From contig NZ_CP022707.1 of assembly GCF_025340265.1 (NCBI RefSeq), positions 1,674,501 to 1,738,500 on the forward strand: a stretch of 64,000 nucleotides of DNA, written 5' to 3'. Positions 1 through 8,374 of the stretch are shown one piece after another (within the stretch, counting starts at the first letter, position 1; every line of letters begins with the position of its first letter). Origin of the DNA: Novosphingobium sp. 9 (GTDB lineage: Bacteria > Pseudomonadota > Alphaproteobacteria > Sphingomonadales > Sphingomonadaceae). The notes beneath the pieces were generated by a model, which was not told where the DNA came from, made no database searches, and worked only from the letters and a program-made list of their open reading frames with translations. A program made the translations under genes and the position numbers.

Positions 1-828
1 GGGCGGCTGACCTGCTGGGGTGCGCCGGTGACGGTGCAGCGCGTGGCGGGCGCCCACTTCACGCGCGGCGACTATCGCCTGATCGATCTGGTCGCCGATA
101 TCGACGTGGTGCTGATGCGGCAGGACCCGCCGTTCGACCTTGGCTACATCACCGCCACGCACCTGCTGGAGCGGCTCGAAGGCCGCACGCTGGTGGTCAA
201 CGATCCCGCCTCGGTGCGCAATGCGCCCGAGAAGGTGATGGTGCTCGACTATGCGCGCTTCATGCCGCCCACGTTCGTCGCGCGCCGGATCGAGGATGTG
301 CGCGAATTCCAGCAGCGCAACGTCAATGCGGGCTTCGGCGGCGATCTGGTGATCAAGCCGCTCCACGGCAACGGCGGCAAGGCAGTGTTCCGCGTGCCGG
401 CCGACGGCAGCAATCTGGGCGCGCTGATCGAGATGTTCCAGAACGCCTGGATCGAGCCGTTCATGGTCCAGCCCTTCCTTCCGGGCGTGGCCGAGGGCGA
501 CAAGCGCATCGTGCTGGTCGATGGCGAGTTCGCAGGCGCGATCAACCGCAAGCCGGGCGAGGGCGAGTTCCGCTCGAACCTTGCCGTCGGCGGGTCGGCG
601 GAAGCGGCGACACTCACTTCGACCGAAGAAGAGATCTGCGCGGCGATGGGGCCGGAACTCAAGGCGCGGGGGCTGGTTTTCGTGGGTATCGACGTGATCG
701 GCGGAAAATGGCTCACCGAAATCAACGTGACATCGCCTACGGGCATCGTGGCTATCGACCGGTTCAACGGAACCGACACGGCTGCGCGCATCTGGGATGC
801 TATCGAGGTCCGGCACGCAGCGATGTAA
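1..828 (+). CDS. gshB: Glutathione synthetase, C-terminal part (5' end outside window)
   Basis: ATP-grasp ligase that joins gamma-glutamylcysteine and glycine, the second step of cytosolic glutathione synthesis. The frame is open from the first base, so the gene starts upstream and only about 275 residues are seen. Visible family features are the stretch NDPASVRNAPEK, the ATP-binding segment VIKPLHGNGGKAVF, the segment EGDKRIVLVDG, and the metal/ATP-binding end EINVTSPTGI. The stop is TAA at 826-828. A GTG at 28 exists, but homology clearly continues before it, so it is not the true start. DedA follows in the same direction after 28 bases. Confidence 0.93.
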   Translation, partial: GRLTCWGAPVTVQRVAGAHFTRGDYRLIDLVADIDVVLMRQDPPFDLGYITATHLLERLEGRTLVVNDPASVRNAPEKVMVLDYARFMPPTFVARRIEDVREFQQRNVNAGFGGDLVIKPLHGNGGKAVFRVPADGSNLGALIEMFQNAWIEPFMVQPFLPGVAEGDKRIVLVDGEFAGAINRKPGEGEFRSNLAVGGSAEAATLTSTEEEICAAMGPELKARGLVFVGIDVIGGKWLTEINVTSPTGIVAIDRFNGTDTAARIWDAIEVRHAAM

Positions 829-856
829 GGGCTGCGTGCCCGCAGGAGGGTGTTGA

Positions 857-1480
857 GTGAACGACTGGGTGGTGCATTTCGTTCAGGCCGGAGGGTACTG
901 GGGCATCGCCTTTCTGATGATGCTCGAGAACCTGTTTCCGCCGATCCCCTCCGAGCTGATCATGGGCATTGGCGGGCTGGCGCTGGCGCGCGGGACGATG
1001 AGCTTCACGCCGCTGCTGTTCGCAGGCACCGTGGGCGCCACCGCCGGAAACTACATCCTGTTCCTGATCGCCGACCGCCTCGGCTTCGAGCGCCTGAAAC
1101 CCCTGATCGTGCGCTGGGAGCGCTGGGTGACGCTGGAGTGGGAGGATATCGAGAAGGCCGGCCACTTCATGCGCGCGCATGGCCAGTGGGTGGTCTTCAT
1201 CATGCGCTTCATGCCCATGTTCCGCACCACGATCTCGCTTCCGGCGGGGCTGGCGCACATGAGCCACTGGAAGTTCATCGTTTATACCTTCCTCGGCGCG
1301 GGCATCTGGAACACGCTGCTGATTCTGGGCGGGCAGTGGCTGGGACACAGCTTCGCACAGGCCGACAAGTGGATCACCTGGGGCGCGATCGCGGGCGGCG
1401 TCGCAGGTGTGGTGTGGTATCTGTGGCGCGTGCTGCGCTGGCGTCCGCGCCGGGCGCGCGTGGCGCGCGAGCCGGGATAA
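857..1480 (+). CDS. DedA family inner-membrane protein
   Basis: DedA/SNARE-associated (VTT) family membrane protein, 207 residues. Family members are polytopic inner-membrane proteins linked to lipid flipping, membrane potential and envelope stress. Typical features are ENLFPPIPSELIMG near the N-terminus, the glycine-rich segment GATAGNYILF, and RFMPMFRTTISLPAGLAHM in the second half, followed by a C-terminal helix and an Arg-rich tail. The GTG start at 857 is chosen because an AGGAGGG ribosome site lies about 7 bases upstream. It follows gshB closely and may be cotranscribed with it. It converges on xerC with only a 6-base gap. The specific substrate cannot be told from sequence. Confidence 0.9.
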   Translation: MNDWVVHFVQAGGYWGIAFLMMLENLFPPIPSELIMGIGGLALARGTMSFTPLLFAGTVGATAGNYILFLIADRLGFERLKPLIVRWERWVTLEWEDIEKAGHFMRAHGQWVVFIMRFMPMFRTTISLPAGLAHMSHWKFIVYTFLGAGIWNTLLILGGQWLGHSFAQADKWITWGAIAGGVAGVVWYLWRVLRWRPRRARVAREPG

Positions 1481-1486
1481 CCGCCT

Positions 1487-2371
1487 TTACGAGTTACCCT
1501 CACGTGGATGCGCGTTGCGGTAAACGTCGAGCAGTGTGGCCGCGTCCACTTTCGTATAGATCTGCGTCGAGCCGAGGCTGGCGTGGCCCAGCAGGTCCTG
1601 CAACGAGCGCAAGTCCGCGCCCGCGCCCAGCAGATGCGTGGCGAAGCTGTGGCGCAGCGCATGCGGCGTCGCGCTGGCGGGCAGGCCGAGCACGCCCCGC
1701 GCCCGTGCCATCGCGCGCTGTACCATCCCCTGCGCCAGAGCGCCGCCGCGTGCGCCGCGAAACAGCGGGGCGTCGCGGTCCAGCGGCCAAGGGCATCTGG
1801 CGCGGTATTCCTCCACCCCGGCGCGCACGATCGGCAGGATCGGCACCATGCGCTGCTTGCCGCCCTTGCCGGTCACGACGAGCGTCTCGCCCAGCGGCGC
1901 GTCGCCGCCTTTGAGGGAAAGCGCCTCGGCGATGCGCAGGCCCGCGCCGTAGAGCAGCAGCAGCACCGCGCGATCCCGTGCGCCGATCCACGGAGCGCTC
2001 GCGTCCTCATCCACCGTGGCGGCAAGGTTCACCGCCTCGTCGGGCGTGACCGGGCGGGGCAAGCCCTTCTTGACGCGCGGCGCACGCAGGCGCGGCGGGG
2101 CGGCGTGCGATGCCCCCGCCTGTTCGCGCGCGAAGCCGAGGAAAGCCTTGAGTGCCGAAAGCTCGCGCGCGGCAGAAACATTGCCGATCCCGGCCTGTCG
2201 CCGTGCGGCCAGTTGCTCGCGCAGTGCGCCGCTTTCGAGCGTTGCAAGGCGCGCCCAGTCGGTCTCTCCCAGATGATCGAGCAGCCGCGCGGCAGTGGCG
2301 ACATAGGCGCGCACGGTATGCGGGCTGCGCCGCCGGGCATGGGTGAGATGGTTGCCCCAGGCCTCCAGCAT
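1487..2371 (-). CDS. xerC: Tyrosine recombinase XerC
   Basis: Site-specific recombinase of 294 residues that, with XerD, resolves chromosome dimers at dif. The N-terminal SAM-like core-binding domain (about 1-95) is followed by the catalytic domain. The catalytic set is visible: Arg146 in GAGLRIAEAL, the lysine of the VTGKGGKQR hairpin, His237 and Arg240 in PHALRHSFATHLL, His263 in LLGHASLGSTQ, and nucleophile Tyr272 in IYTKV. The ATG start lies 26 bases after the hemW stop, so the two are probably cotranscribed. The housekeeping neighbours and typical XerC length argue against a phage integrase. XerC versus XerD is assigned by overall resemblance. Confidence 0.88.
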   Translation of the reverse strand: MLEAWGNHLTHARRRSPHTVRAYVATAARLLDHLGETDWARLATLESGALREQLAARRQAGIGNVSAARELSALKAFLGFAREQAGASHAAPPRLRAPRVKKGLPRPVTPDEAVNLAATVDEDASAPWIGARDRAVLLLLYGAGLRIAEALSLKGGDAPLGETLVVTGKGGKQRMVPILPIVRAGVEEYRARCPWPLDRDAPLFRGARGGALAQGMVQRAMARARGVLGLPASATPHALRHSFATHLLGAGADLRSLQDLLGHASLGSTQIYTKVDAATLLDVYRNAHPREGNS

Positions 2372-2397
2372 GTCGGCGCGCGTGGGAGAGGGGGCGT

Positions 2398-3579
2398 TCA
2401 GGACAGTCCGCTTTCGACCAGATCGGCGCTTTCAACGAGGTCGGCTGGTACGATCTCGCCCAGCAGTCCGTCGAGCAGAGCCATGCCCGCCTCGGTTACG
2501 CCGAGCACCTCGCCCTGCCGCCAGAGCAGCCCTTGCGTTTCGTAGAACGCCACCTTGCGGGGATCGTGCAAGGCCTCTTGCGGCAGGCCGAAGCGGGTGG
2601 ACAGCGCTGCGAGGTTCACGCCCTCGGCCAGTCGCAGGCCCATCAGCATCGCTTCGCTCGCCTGTTCGCGAAGGCCGAGGTCGCGCGTCTCGTTGATCCC
2701 GTCGCCGCGTGCGGCCACGGCATCCAGCCAGTTCTCCGGCTTGCGATGGCGGGTGGTCGCCACGCCTCCGCGACGGCCATGCGCGCCGGGGCCGATCCCG
2801 CAATAGTCCTGATAGCGCCAGTAGGTGAGGTTGTGGCGGCTTTCCTCGCCGGGTCGGGCGTGATTGCTGATCTCGTAGGCGGGAAGCCCCGCGTTCGCCG
2901 TCATCTCGCGGGTGAGGGCGAACATGTCGGCGCAGGCATCCTCGTCGAGCGGGGCGAACTGGCCTTTGCGCACCATCGTCTCGAACCGCGTGCCCGGCTC
3001 GATCGTCAGCTGGTAGAGCGAGAGGTGGCCGGTGCCATAGGCCAGCGCCTGCTCCAGTTCGGCGCGCCAGCCGTCCAGCGTCTGGCCGGGGCGGGCGTAG
3101 ATCAGGTCGAAACTGACGCGCGAGAACAGGCCTTGCGCGATTTCGAGCGCGTCGAGGGCCTCGCGCGCATCGTGCAGGCGGCCAAGGAAGCGCAGCGTCT
3201 CGTCATCGAGCGCCTGCACGCCCAGCGACACGCGGTTGATCCCGGCGCTGGCGAGCGCGGTGTAGTTCGCCGCCTCGATCGAGGAGGGATTGCCCTCCAG
3301 CGTGATCTCGATGTCGGGCGCGAAACCCCACAGGTCCTGCGCGGTGTCGATCAGGTGCGAGACGAGCGCGGGCGGCATCAGCGACGGGGTGCCGCCGCCG
3401 AAGAAGATCGACGACAGCGCGCCGTCATGGCCCGAGATCTCGCGCTCGCGCCGCATCTCGGAAACCAAAGCGGTTTTCCAGTGTTCATGCTCCACCTTGT
3501 CCCGCACATGACTGTTGAAGTCGCAGTACGGGCACTTGGCGAGACAGAAGGGCCAATGGATATAGAGCGCGCGCGCCAT
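2398..3579 (-). CDS. hemW: Radical SAM heme chaperone HemW
   Basis: Radical SAM protein of the HemN/HemW family, about 393 residues, often annotated as oxygen-independent coproporphyrinogen oxidase-like; HemW binds heme and delivers it to target proteins. The Fe-S cluster motif CLAKCPYC (Cys12, Cys16, Cys19) sits right after the start, followed by FFGGGTPSL, a typical HemN/HemW segment, and ISNHARPGEESRHNLTYW further on. The open frame extends 62 codons upstream, but that stretch is low-complexity Arg/Pro-rich and the family begins at MARALYIHWPFC, so the ATG at 3579 is chosen. It probably forms an operon with xerC downstream and is divergent from the CAP gene. Confidence 0.9.
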   Translation of the reverse strand: MARALYIHWPFCLAKCPYCDFNSHVRDKVEHEHWKTALVSEMRREREISGHDGALSSIFFGGGTPSLMPPALVSHLIDTAQDLWGFAPDIEITLEGNPSSIEAANYTALASAGINRVSLGVQALDDETLRFLGRLHDAREALDALEIAQGLFSRVSFDLIYARPGQTLDGWRAELEQALAYGTGHLSLYQLTIEPGTRFETMVRKGQFAPLDEDACADMFALTREMTANAGLPAYEISNHARPGEESRHNLTYWRYQDYCGIGPGAHGRRGGVATTRHRKPENWLDAVAARGDGINETRDLGLREQASEAMLMGLRLAEGVNLAALSTRFGLPQEALHDPRKVAFYETQGLLWRQGEVLGVTEAGMALLDGLLGEIVPADLVESADLVESGLS

Positions 3580-3665
3580 GGCATCCCAAGGCCTGCAATG
3601 CTGGTTGAAGTCAAGAGCTCTCGCCCAGGGTCGCACCGGCAAGAGCACACGTAGAAGAAGAAAAG

Positions 3666-4217
3666 ATGCGTACCAAGCACCGAGTAGCCGCGCTGATTTC
3701 CCTCCTTGCCGCCGCTTGCGCGGGGCCGGGGGCGCGGCGCGAGATCGAGCCGTGGTACGGCGCACCTACTGACAACCGCACCGATTTTGCCGCAAGGTTG
3801 CTGCGCGCCCACAATACCGAACGCGCGCGGCAGGGCCTTGCGCCGCTGGTGTGGAACCCGGTGCTGGCCGATCACGCCCAGCGCTATGCCCAGCAGCTCG
3901 CCAGTGCGAACCGCTTCGAGCATTCCGCCAACGCCGCGCGTCCGGGCGAGGGCGAGAACCTGTGGAAGGGCACGGCGGGTGCCTATACGCTGGAAGAGAT
4001 GATGGGGCACTTCATCGACGAGAAGCGCGATTTCCGCCCCGGCGTATTCCCCCGCGTCGCGCGCGATGGACAGTGGGAAGAGGTGGCGCACTACACGCAG
4101 ATGATCTGGCCGGATACCACCGAGGTCGGCTGCGCGCTCGTCAGCCGGGGCGGGACAGACTGGCTGGTGTGCCGCTATGCCCCGCTCGGCAATATCGTGG
4201 GCGAGCGGGTCGGATAG
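3666..4217 (+). CDS. CAP/SCP domain lipoprotein
   Basis: Secreted CAP-superfamily (SCP/PR-1-like) protein, 183 residues. A short signal sequence ends in a lipobox-like LLAAAC at Cys18, so it is probably an envelope lipoprotein. The CAP fold is recognised from LLRAHNTERARQGLAPLVW, LADHAQRYAQ, the conserved EHS of RFEHSAN, EGENLWKG, HYTQMIWPDTTEVGCA and the final VCRYAPLGN. Bacterial members have diverse or unknown roles. The ATG at 3666 is preceded by a purine-rich stretch. The stop codon TAG touches the end of a terminal-inverted-repeat element at 4217, so the 3' end of the gene directly abuts that repeat. Confidence 0.88.
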   Translation: MRTKHRVAALISLLAAACAGPGARREIEPWYGAPTDNRTDFAARLLRAHNTERARQGLAPLVWNPVLADHAQRYAQQLASANRFEHSANAARPGEGENLWKGTAGAYTLEEMMGHFIDEKRDFRPGVFPRVARDGQWEEVAHYTQMIWPDTTEVGCALVSRGGTDWLVCRYAPLGNIVGERVG

Positions 4218-4358
4218 GCCCACTCGACATTCAGCCCTGACGGCCTGCAAATGGCGGTTCTCCGAGCTTCCGGTGCTCACGTACTTTGAGTACGCTGCGC
4301 TCCGGGTCTCGAAGTCCCACCATTTTCGTCACGTCATCATCTGAATGTCGAGCGGCCC
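4217..4358 (-). repeat. Dispersed element with terminal inverted repeats, copy A
   Basis: A 142-bp non-coding element bounded by imperfect 18-base inverted repeats: GGCCCACTCGACATTCAG at 4217-4234 and its near-complement at 4341-4358. The centre holds a short hairpin, GTACTTTGAGTAC. On the minus strand it reads like the element at 19775-19906, sharing long blocks such as CGGAGCGCAGCGTACT, GAGCACCGGAAGCTC and GCCATTTGCAGGC. It lies between the CAP gene stop and the rdgB terminator. It resembles a MITE or a large REP-type element. No target duplication was established. Confidence 0.75.
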
Positions 4359-4368
4359 GGATAACCAG

Positions 4369-4406
4369 TAAAACGGGCCGCTCCCCGACAAGGAAAGCGG
4401 CCCGCT
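4369..4406 (-). terminator. Rho-independent terminator of rph-rdgB
   Basis: On the minus strand the stem GGGCCGCT/AGCGGCCC encloses a 12-13-base loop and is followed by GTTTTA. It lies about 20 bases after the rdgB stop, as expected for a terminator of the rph-rdgB unit. Confidence 0.7.
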
Positions 4407-4425
4407 GTAATCTGTTCGGATCAGA

Positions 4426-5061
4426 TCAACCGGGGAACTGTTCGGCCACGAGCTTGCGGAAAGCGTCGGCGCGGTGGCTGATCGCCTGCTTTTCCGACAG
4501 TTCCAGCTCGGCGAAGGTGCGGTCGAAGCCTTCAGGGATGAACGCCGGATCGTAGCCAAAGCCCATCTTGCCACGCGGCGGCCAGGTGAACGATCCCATC
4601 GCACGGCCTTCGTAGACCGCTTCCGAGCCGTCCGGCCAGGCGATGGCGAGCACGCTGGTGAACCAGCACGAACGGTCGACCTCGGCGCCCTGTTCGCACA
4701 GCAGCCCCTCGACCTTGCCCATGGCCATGTACCAGTCGCGGCCCTTGTCGCCCTCGAACCACTGCCGCTCGGCCCAGTCGGCAGTGTAGACGCCGGGGCG
4801 TCCGCCCAGCGCGACGACCGACAGGCCGCTGTCATCGGCCAGCGCGGGAAGGTTCGCAGCCTTGGCGGCAGCGTGGGCTTTCAGCAGCGCGTTCTCGATG
4901 AAGGTGGTGCCGGTCTCCTCGGGCTCGGGCAGGCCGAGGTCGCCTGCGGAAACGCAGTCCACACCGTGCGCGGCCAGCAGCGCTGACATCTCGCGCAGCT
5001 TGCCCGCATTGTGCGTGGCGATGACGAGACGTTCGTTGCCGAGGCGGGGAACGCTGCTCAC
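4426..5061 (-). CDS. rdgB: Non-canonical purine NTP pyrophosphatase (RdgB/HAM1)
   Basis: House-cleaning enzyme that hydrolyses dITP, dXTP and related nucleotides to monophosphates, keeping them out of DNA; 211 residues, the usual size. Hallmarks are [13 protein letters not shown] near the N-terminus, [18 protein letters not shown] with the catalytic Asp region, [22 protein letters not shown] and the C-terminal [11 protein letters not shown]. The GTG start at 5061 overlaps the rph stop in a GTGA junction, so the genes are translationally coupled. Linkage of rdgB and rph is common in bacteria. Confidence 0.94.
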   Translation of the reverse strand: MSSVPRLGNERLVIATHNAGKLREMSALLAAHGVDCVSAGDLGLPEPEETGTTFIENALLKAHAAAKAANLPALADDSGLSVVALGGRPGVYTADWAERQWFEGDKGRDWYMAMGKVEGLLCEQGAEVDRSCWFTSVLAIAWPDGSEAVYEGRAMGSFTWPPRGKMGFGYDPAFIPEGFDRTFAELELSEKQAISHRADAFRKLVAEQFPG

Positions 5062-5774
5062 CGGCCGACAGCCTTGGCCTGCGCGGCGAAGATGCCGTCG
5101 CAGCCCATGCGGGCCAGACGCAGCAGGCGCAGCAGGCCTTCCTCGTCATAGGTCGCGCCCTCGGCGGTCGCCTGAACCTCGGCGATCTGGCCGCCCTCGA
5201 TCAGCACGAAGTTCGCGTCGGCATCGGCGGCGCTGTCCTCGATGTAGTCGAGGTCGAGCACCGGCGTGCCCTTGCAGATGCCGCAGGAGACGGCAGCGAC
5301 GCGGCCCAGGATCGGGTCTTCCTTGATCTTGCCCTCGGCCATCAGCTTGTCGACCGCGAGGCGCAGCGCGACCCATGCGCCCGAGATCGAGGCTGTGCGG
5401 GTGCCGCCGTCAGCCTGGATCACGTCGCAGTCGAGCACGATCTGGCGCTCGCCCAGCTTCTTCATGTCGACCACGGCGCGCAAGCTGCGGCCGATCAGAC
5501 GCTGGATTTCCTGCGTGCGACCAGACTGCTTGCCCTTGGCGGCTTCGCGGCTGCCACGGGTATGCGTGGCGCGCGGCAGCATCGAGTATTCGGCGGTCAC
5601 CCAGCCTTCGCCCTTGCCGCGCAGGAACGGCGGAACCTTCTCTTCGACCGAGGCGGTCACGAGCACGCGCGTGTCGCCGAAGGAGATCAGGACCGAGCCT
5701 TCCGCATGCTTGGTAAAGCCGGTCTGGATCTCGATGGTACGCATTTCGTCGGGCGAACGGCCGGAAGGACGCAT
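5058..5774 (-). CDS. rph: Ribonuclease PH
   Basis: Phosphorolytic 3'-to-5' exoribonuclease that trims tRNA precursors, about 238 residues. It begins [12 protein letters not shown] and carries the RNase PH signatures [72 protein letters not shown] and [18 protein letters not shown]. The open frame runs 25 codons further upstream, but the ATG at 5774 is chosen because it begins the conserved protein and has a GAGGAATT ribosome site just ahead. It is divergent from hrcA across a 117-base gap and overlaps rdgB by 4 bases. Confidence 0.95.
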   Translation of the reverse strand: MRPSGRSPDEMRTIEIQTGFTKHAEGSVLISFGDTRVLVTASVEEKVPPFLRGKGEGWVTAEYSMLPRATHTRGSREAAKGKQSGRTQEIQRLIGRSLRAVVDMKKLGERQIVLDCDVIQADGGTRTASISGAWVALRLAVDKLMAEGKIKEDPILGRVAAVSCGICKGTPVLDLDYIEDSAADADANFVLIEGGQIAEVQATAEGATYDEEGLLRLLRLARMGCDGIFAAQAKAVGR

Positions 5775-5891
5775 GGGAATTCCTCGATTAGATGTCGTTG
5801 CACAGGAATGTGTCACGCTGGACAGGATTCGACAGCGCCCTTCGCGCATCGGGCTTGGCTATGCAAGGCGCTTGGCGCCATAGTGGGGCGT

Positions 5892-6935
5892 ATGGCCACA
5901 CCGACGATCACCGAACTGACCGACCGCGCGCGAGAGATTTTCCGTCTCGTGGTGGAAGGCTACATAGATACCGGCGCGCCGGTGGGCTCGAAGGCGCTGT
6001 CGGGCGCCGGTGGGGTGAACCTGTCCTCGGCCTCGATCCGCTCGGTGCTGGCGGAACTCGAATCGGTGGGCTTGCTGGCCGCGCCGCACACCAGCGCGGG
6101 GCGCCTGCCGACCGAGGCAGGCCTCAGGCTGTTCGTCGACGGCATCATGCAGGTGGCCGAGCCCACGCCGGAGGAACGCGCCGCGATCGAGCGGCGGCTC
6201 TCTTCGCCGGGGCCGATCGAGCAGGCGCTGGAGGCGGCCAGTTCGATGCTGTCGAACCTGTCATCGGGCGCAGGCGTGGTCATGGTGCCGCGTCGCGAGC
6301 CGCGCCTGCGCCAGTTGCAGCTTGTCCCGCTCGCGCCCGACCGCGCGCTGGCGGTGCTGGTGGGCGAGGACGGTTCGGTCGAGAACCGGCTGGTCGATCT
6401 GCCGGAAAGCCTCTCGCCGAGCGCACTGGTGGAAGTCTCGAACTTCGTCACCGCGCGGCTGGCCGGGCGCACGCTCGCCGAAGCGGGGCGCGCGATGCTG
6501 GCCGAGATCGCGGCGGGTCGCTCCGAACTCGATGCCGCCAGCCGCGATCTGGTCGAGCGGGGCCTTGCCGTGTGGAGTCAGGACACGCTCGAACGCCCGG
6601 TGCTGATCGTGCGCGGGCAGGCGAACCTGCTCGACGAAAGCGCGCTGCACGATCTGGAGCGGGTGCGCTCTCTGCTGGACGATCTGGAGAACAAGCAGTC
6701 GGTCGCCGATCTTCTGGCGGTGGCGCGCGAGGCGCGCTCGACGCGCATCTTCATCGGCTCGGAGAACCGGCTTTTCGCGCTTTCGGGGTCTTCGGTGATC
6801 GCCTCGCCCTATCGCGACCGCGAGGGCAGGGTGGTCGGCGTTGTGGGGGTAATCGGCCCGACGCGGTTGAATTACGCGCGCGTCGTCCCCATGGTGGACT
6901 TCACTGCCCAGAGCCTGGGCAAGCTCATCGGATAG
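5892..6935 (+). CDS. hrcA: Heat-inducible transcription repressor HrcA
   Basis: Repressor that binds CIRCE operators upstream of chaperone genes (usually groESL in alphaproteobacteria), 347 residues. The N-terminal winged helix includes LTDRAREIFRLVVEGYIDTG, PVGSKALS, SSASIRSVLAELE and the wing PHTSAGRLPTEAGLRLFVD. The C-terminal inducer-binding-like domain ends with GVVGVIGPTRLNYARVVPMVDFTA. The ATG at 5892 gives the conserved N-terminus; the longer open frame upstream overlaps rph on the other strand and is not real. grpE follows 18 bases later. No CIRCE palindrome was found in front of this gene or dnaK. Confidence 0.95.
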   Translation: MATPTITELTDRAREIFRLVVEGYIDTGAPVGSKALSGAGGVNLSSASIRSVLAELESVGLLAAPHTSAGRLPTEAGLRLFVDGIMQVAEPTPEERAAIERRLSSPGPIEQALEAASSMLSNLSSGAGVVMVPRREPRLRQLQLVPLAPDRALAVLVGEDGSVENRLVDLPESLSPSALVEVSNFVTARLAGRTLAEAGRAMLAEIAAGRSELDAASRDLVERGLAVWSQDTLERPVLIVRGQANLLDESALHDLERVRSLLDDLENKQSVADLLAVAREARSTRIFIGSENRLFALSGSSVIASPYRDREGRVVGVVGVIGPTRLNYARVVPMVDFTAQSLGKLIG

Positions 6936-6953
6936 CTTGGAACAAGAGAACAC

Positions 6954-7520
6954 ATGACCGACGATAAGACCCCGTCGCCCGAAGATACTGCCGTGGCCGA
7001 AGAGCTGAAGGGCGTGCCCGAGGATATGATCGACAAGGCCTCGCTTTCGGAAGGCGAACTGGCCGCGCTGCGCGAACAGCTCGATGCCGCCAAGCAGGAC
7101 GTGCTCTATGCGCGCGCGGAAACGCAGAACGTGCGCCGCCGTCTGGAAAAGGACATCGCCGATGCCCGCGCCTATGCCGCGACCGGCTTTGCCCGCGATA
7201 TCCTCTCGGTGTCGGACAACCTGTCTCGCGCGCTGAGCGCGATCCCCGCCGACAAGCGTGAAGACGAATCGCTCAAGGTCATCGTCTCAGGCATTGAGGC
7301 GACCTCGCGTGAGATCGACAAGGTGTTTGCTTCGCACGGCATCACCCGCATCGCCGCGATGGGCATGCCGCTCGATCCCAACCAGCATCAGGCGATGATC
7401 GAGATGCCCAGCGCCGATGCCGAGCCGGGCACGATCATCCAGGAACTGCAGGCCGGCTACATGATCAAGGACCGCCTGCTGCGCCCCGCCATGGTCGCGG
7501 TGGCCAAGAAGCCGGACTGA
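6954..7520 (+). CDS. grpE: Nucleotide exchange factor GrpE
   Basis: Co-chaperone that releases ADP from DnaK, 188 residues. A charged, variable N-terminus and a long coiled-coil (LREQLDAAKQDVLYARAETQNVRRRLEKD) lead to the C-terminal beta domain with GITRIAAMGMPLDPNQHQAM and EPGTIIQELQAGYMIKDRLLRPAMVAVAK. It starts 18 bases after hrcA, giving an hrcA-grpE unit as in many alphaproteobacteria. The partners dnaK and dnaJ lie 3.6 kb downstream in a separate unit. Confidence 0.95.
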   Translation: MTDDKTPSPEDTAVAEELKGVPEDMIDKASLSEGELAALREQLDAAKQDVLYARAETQNVRRRLEKDIADARAYAATGFARDILSVSDNLSRALSAIPADKREDESLKVIVSGIEATSREIDKVFASHGITRIAAMGMPLDPNQHQAMIEMPSADAEPGTIIQELQAGYMIKDRLLRPAMVAVAKKPD

Positions 7521-7546
7521 CGCGCTCTATCGGTTCGCCGGATTGC

Positions 7547-7595
7547 GATGCCGGGCGTCTGGCGGGAGTGTCCCGCCCGGCGTCCGGCATTTTGC
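7547..7595 (+). terminator. Rho-independent terminator after grpE
   Basis: An imperfect long stem begins GATGCCGG...GGCGGG, folds back through CCCGCC...CCGGCAT and ends in TTTT. It lies 27 bases after the grpE stop. Confidence 0.7.
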
Positions 7596-7678
7596 GTTTC
7601 GGGAACCGCAAGCTCACCCGCGCCGTTGAATCGGCATGACATCCGGCACGACGACCGGGAACCAAGCGGAGAGCGACA

Positions 7679-7954
7679 ATGAAAAAGACGATCCTTTTGC
7701 CGCTGCTAGCGGCAGGTGCGCTGTGCATAACCGGGAGCTTGGCAGGCTGCGCGCACAACTATGCGGGCGAGGGCGCGGTGGCGGGCGGCGCAGTCGGCGC
7801 CGGTGTCGGCGCACTGACCGGCGGCAATGTCGGCACGGGCGCGGCGATCGGGGCGGCGGCGGGCGCCCTGGCGGGCTCGACCAAACAGAAGGACGATCAC
7901 GGCTGCTATCGCTACGATAACGACGGCCGCCGCTACTGGGATCGCAACTGCTGA
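7679..7954 (+). CDS. Small glycine-zipper lipoprotein
   Basis: A 91-residue envelope protein. The N-terminus MKKTILLPLLAAG is a signal peptide ending in the lipobox LAGC, so it is probably lipid-anchored. Residues about 32-66 form a glycine zipper (GEGAVAGGAVGAGVGALTGG then GTGAAIGAAAGALAG), as in the Rickettsia 17-kDa antigen and YMGG-like families, which insert in or associate with the outer membrane. The C-terminus is polar with two cysteines (CYRYDNDGRRYWDRNC). The ATG at 7679 has GGAGA upstream. A short stem-loop at 7994 may end the transcript. The exact role is unknown. Confidence 0.8.
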   Translation: MKKTILLPLLAAGALCITGSLAGCAHNYAGEGAVAGGAVGAGVGALTGGNVGTGAAIGAAAGALAGSTKQKDDHGCYRYDNDGRRYWDRNC

Positions 7955-7993
7955 TCCGGCAAGCTTACAAGTGACGTGAAGAACGCGCGTTAA

Positions 7994-8012
7994 TATCCTT
8001 TTTGAAAGGATA
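7994..8012 (+). terminator. Stem-loop after the glycine-zipper gene
   Basis: TATCCTTT and AAAGGATA pair around a 3-base loop and are followed by AAAA. The 8-bp stem could end transcription of the upstream gene, although the usual T-run is present only within the stem. Confidence 0.4.
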
Positions 8013-8024
8013 AAATGCACAAAC

Positions 8025-8185
8025 CTTCGTCATTCCCGCGAAAGCGGGAATCCAGTCTGCGCAGCGCTTCGCACCCGAGATCGCTCGCAAGATTGCGCCG
8101 CTGCGGGAATATTAGCGGGCAGGCGCGAAGGTGTCCTTCATCGCAAGGTTGCGACTGGATTCCCGCCTTCGCGGGAATGACGAAG
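8025..8185. repeat. Inverted pair of 33-base palindromic repeats
   Basis: Each arm contains the hairpin ATTCCCGCGAAAGCGGGAAT or its variant with GAAGGC. The left arm (8025-8057) and right arm (8153-8185) are near-perfect inverted copies, differing at one base, separated by about 95 bases. The same family appears at 55581-55685. It is of the REP/BIME-like dispersed intergenic type. Confidence 0.8.
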
Positions 8186-8206
8186 AAGGGTGGGGAGCGG
8201 TCATAG

Positions 8207-8326
8207 CCCTCTCTCCTTCAGGGGAGAGGGTTGGGAGAGGGGAGCGCGCGACCTAACCCCTCTCAACTACGGCTAGGCAGCAAGCTGCCAAGCCTTCGTA
8301 TCTCTCCCCTGAAGAGGAGAGAGATA
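8207..8326. repeat. CT/GA-rich palindromic repeat cluster
   Basis: CCCTCTCTCCTTCAGGGGAG at 8207 folds on itself, CCCCTCTC near 8257 complements GGGAGAGGGG near 8233, and a further palindrome, TATCTCTCCCCTGAAGAG..., ends at 8326. This looks like a second intergenic repeat family placed next to the first. Confidence 0.6.
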
Positions 8327-8374
8327 TGTCCACCGTGGGGCGCTTGCAGACCACCCGCCTCCGCCCCCACAGCC

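Larger units (their letters stand above)
7955..8374. other. Gene-free, repeat-rich gap
   Basis: This 420-base stretch between the glycine-zipper gene and the HExxH-protein gene has no convincing ORF. It holds a short stem-loop (7994), a pair of inverted 33-base repeats (8025-8185) and a second family of CT/GA-rich palindromes (8207-8326), listed separately. Confidence 0.7.

Noticed and set aside
1487..2371. XerC as a phage integrase
   Set aside because: It is flanked by hemW and other core genes and has standard XerC length and catalytic residues; no att site or phage gene was seen.
3580..3765. 62-residue N-terminal extension of HemW
   Set aside because: The extension is low-complexity, overlaps the upstream CAP gene on the other strand, and the family starts at MARALYIHWPFC.
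5775..5891. CIRCE operator or RpoH promoter in front of hrcA
   Set aside because: No TTAGCACTC-N9-GAGTGCTAA. CTTG and CCATAGT are present but 20 bases apart, too far for the consensus.
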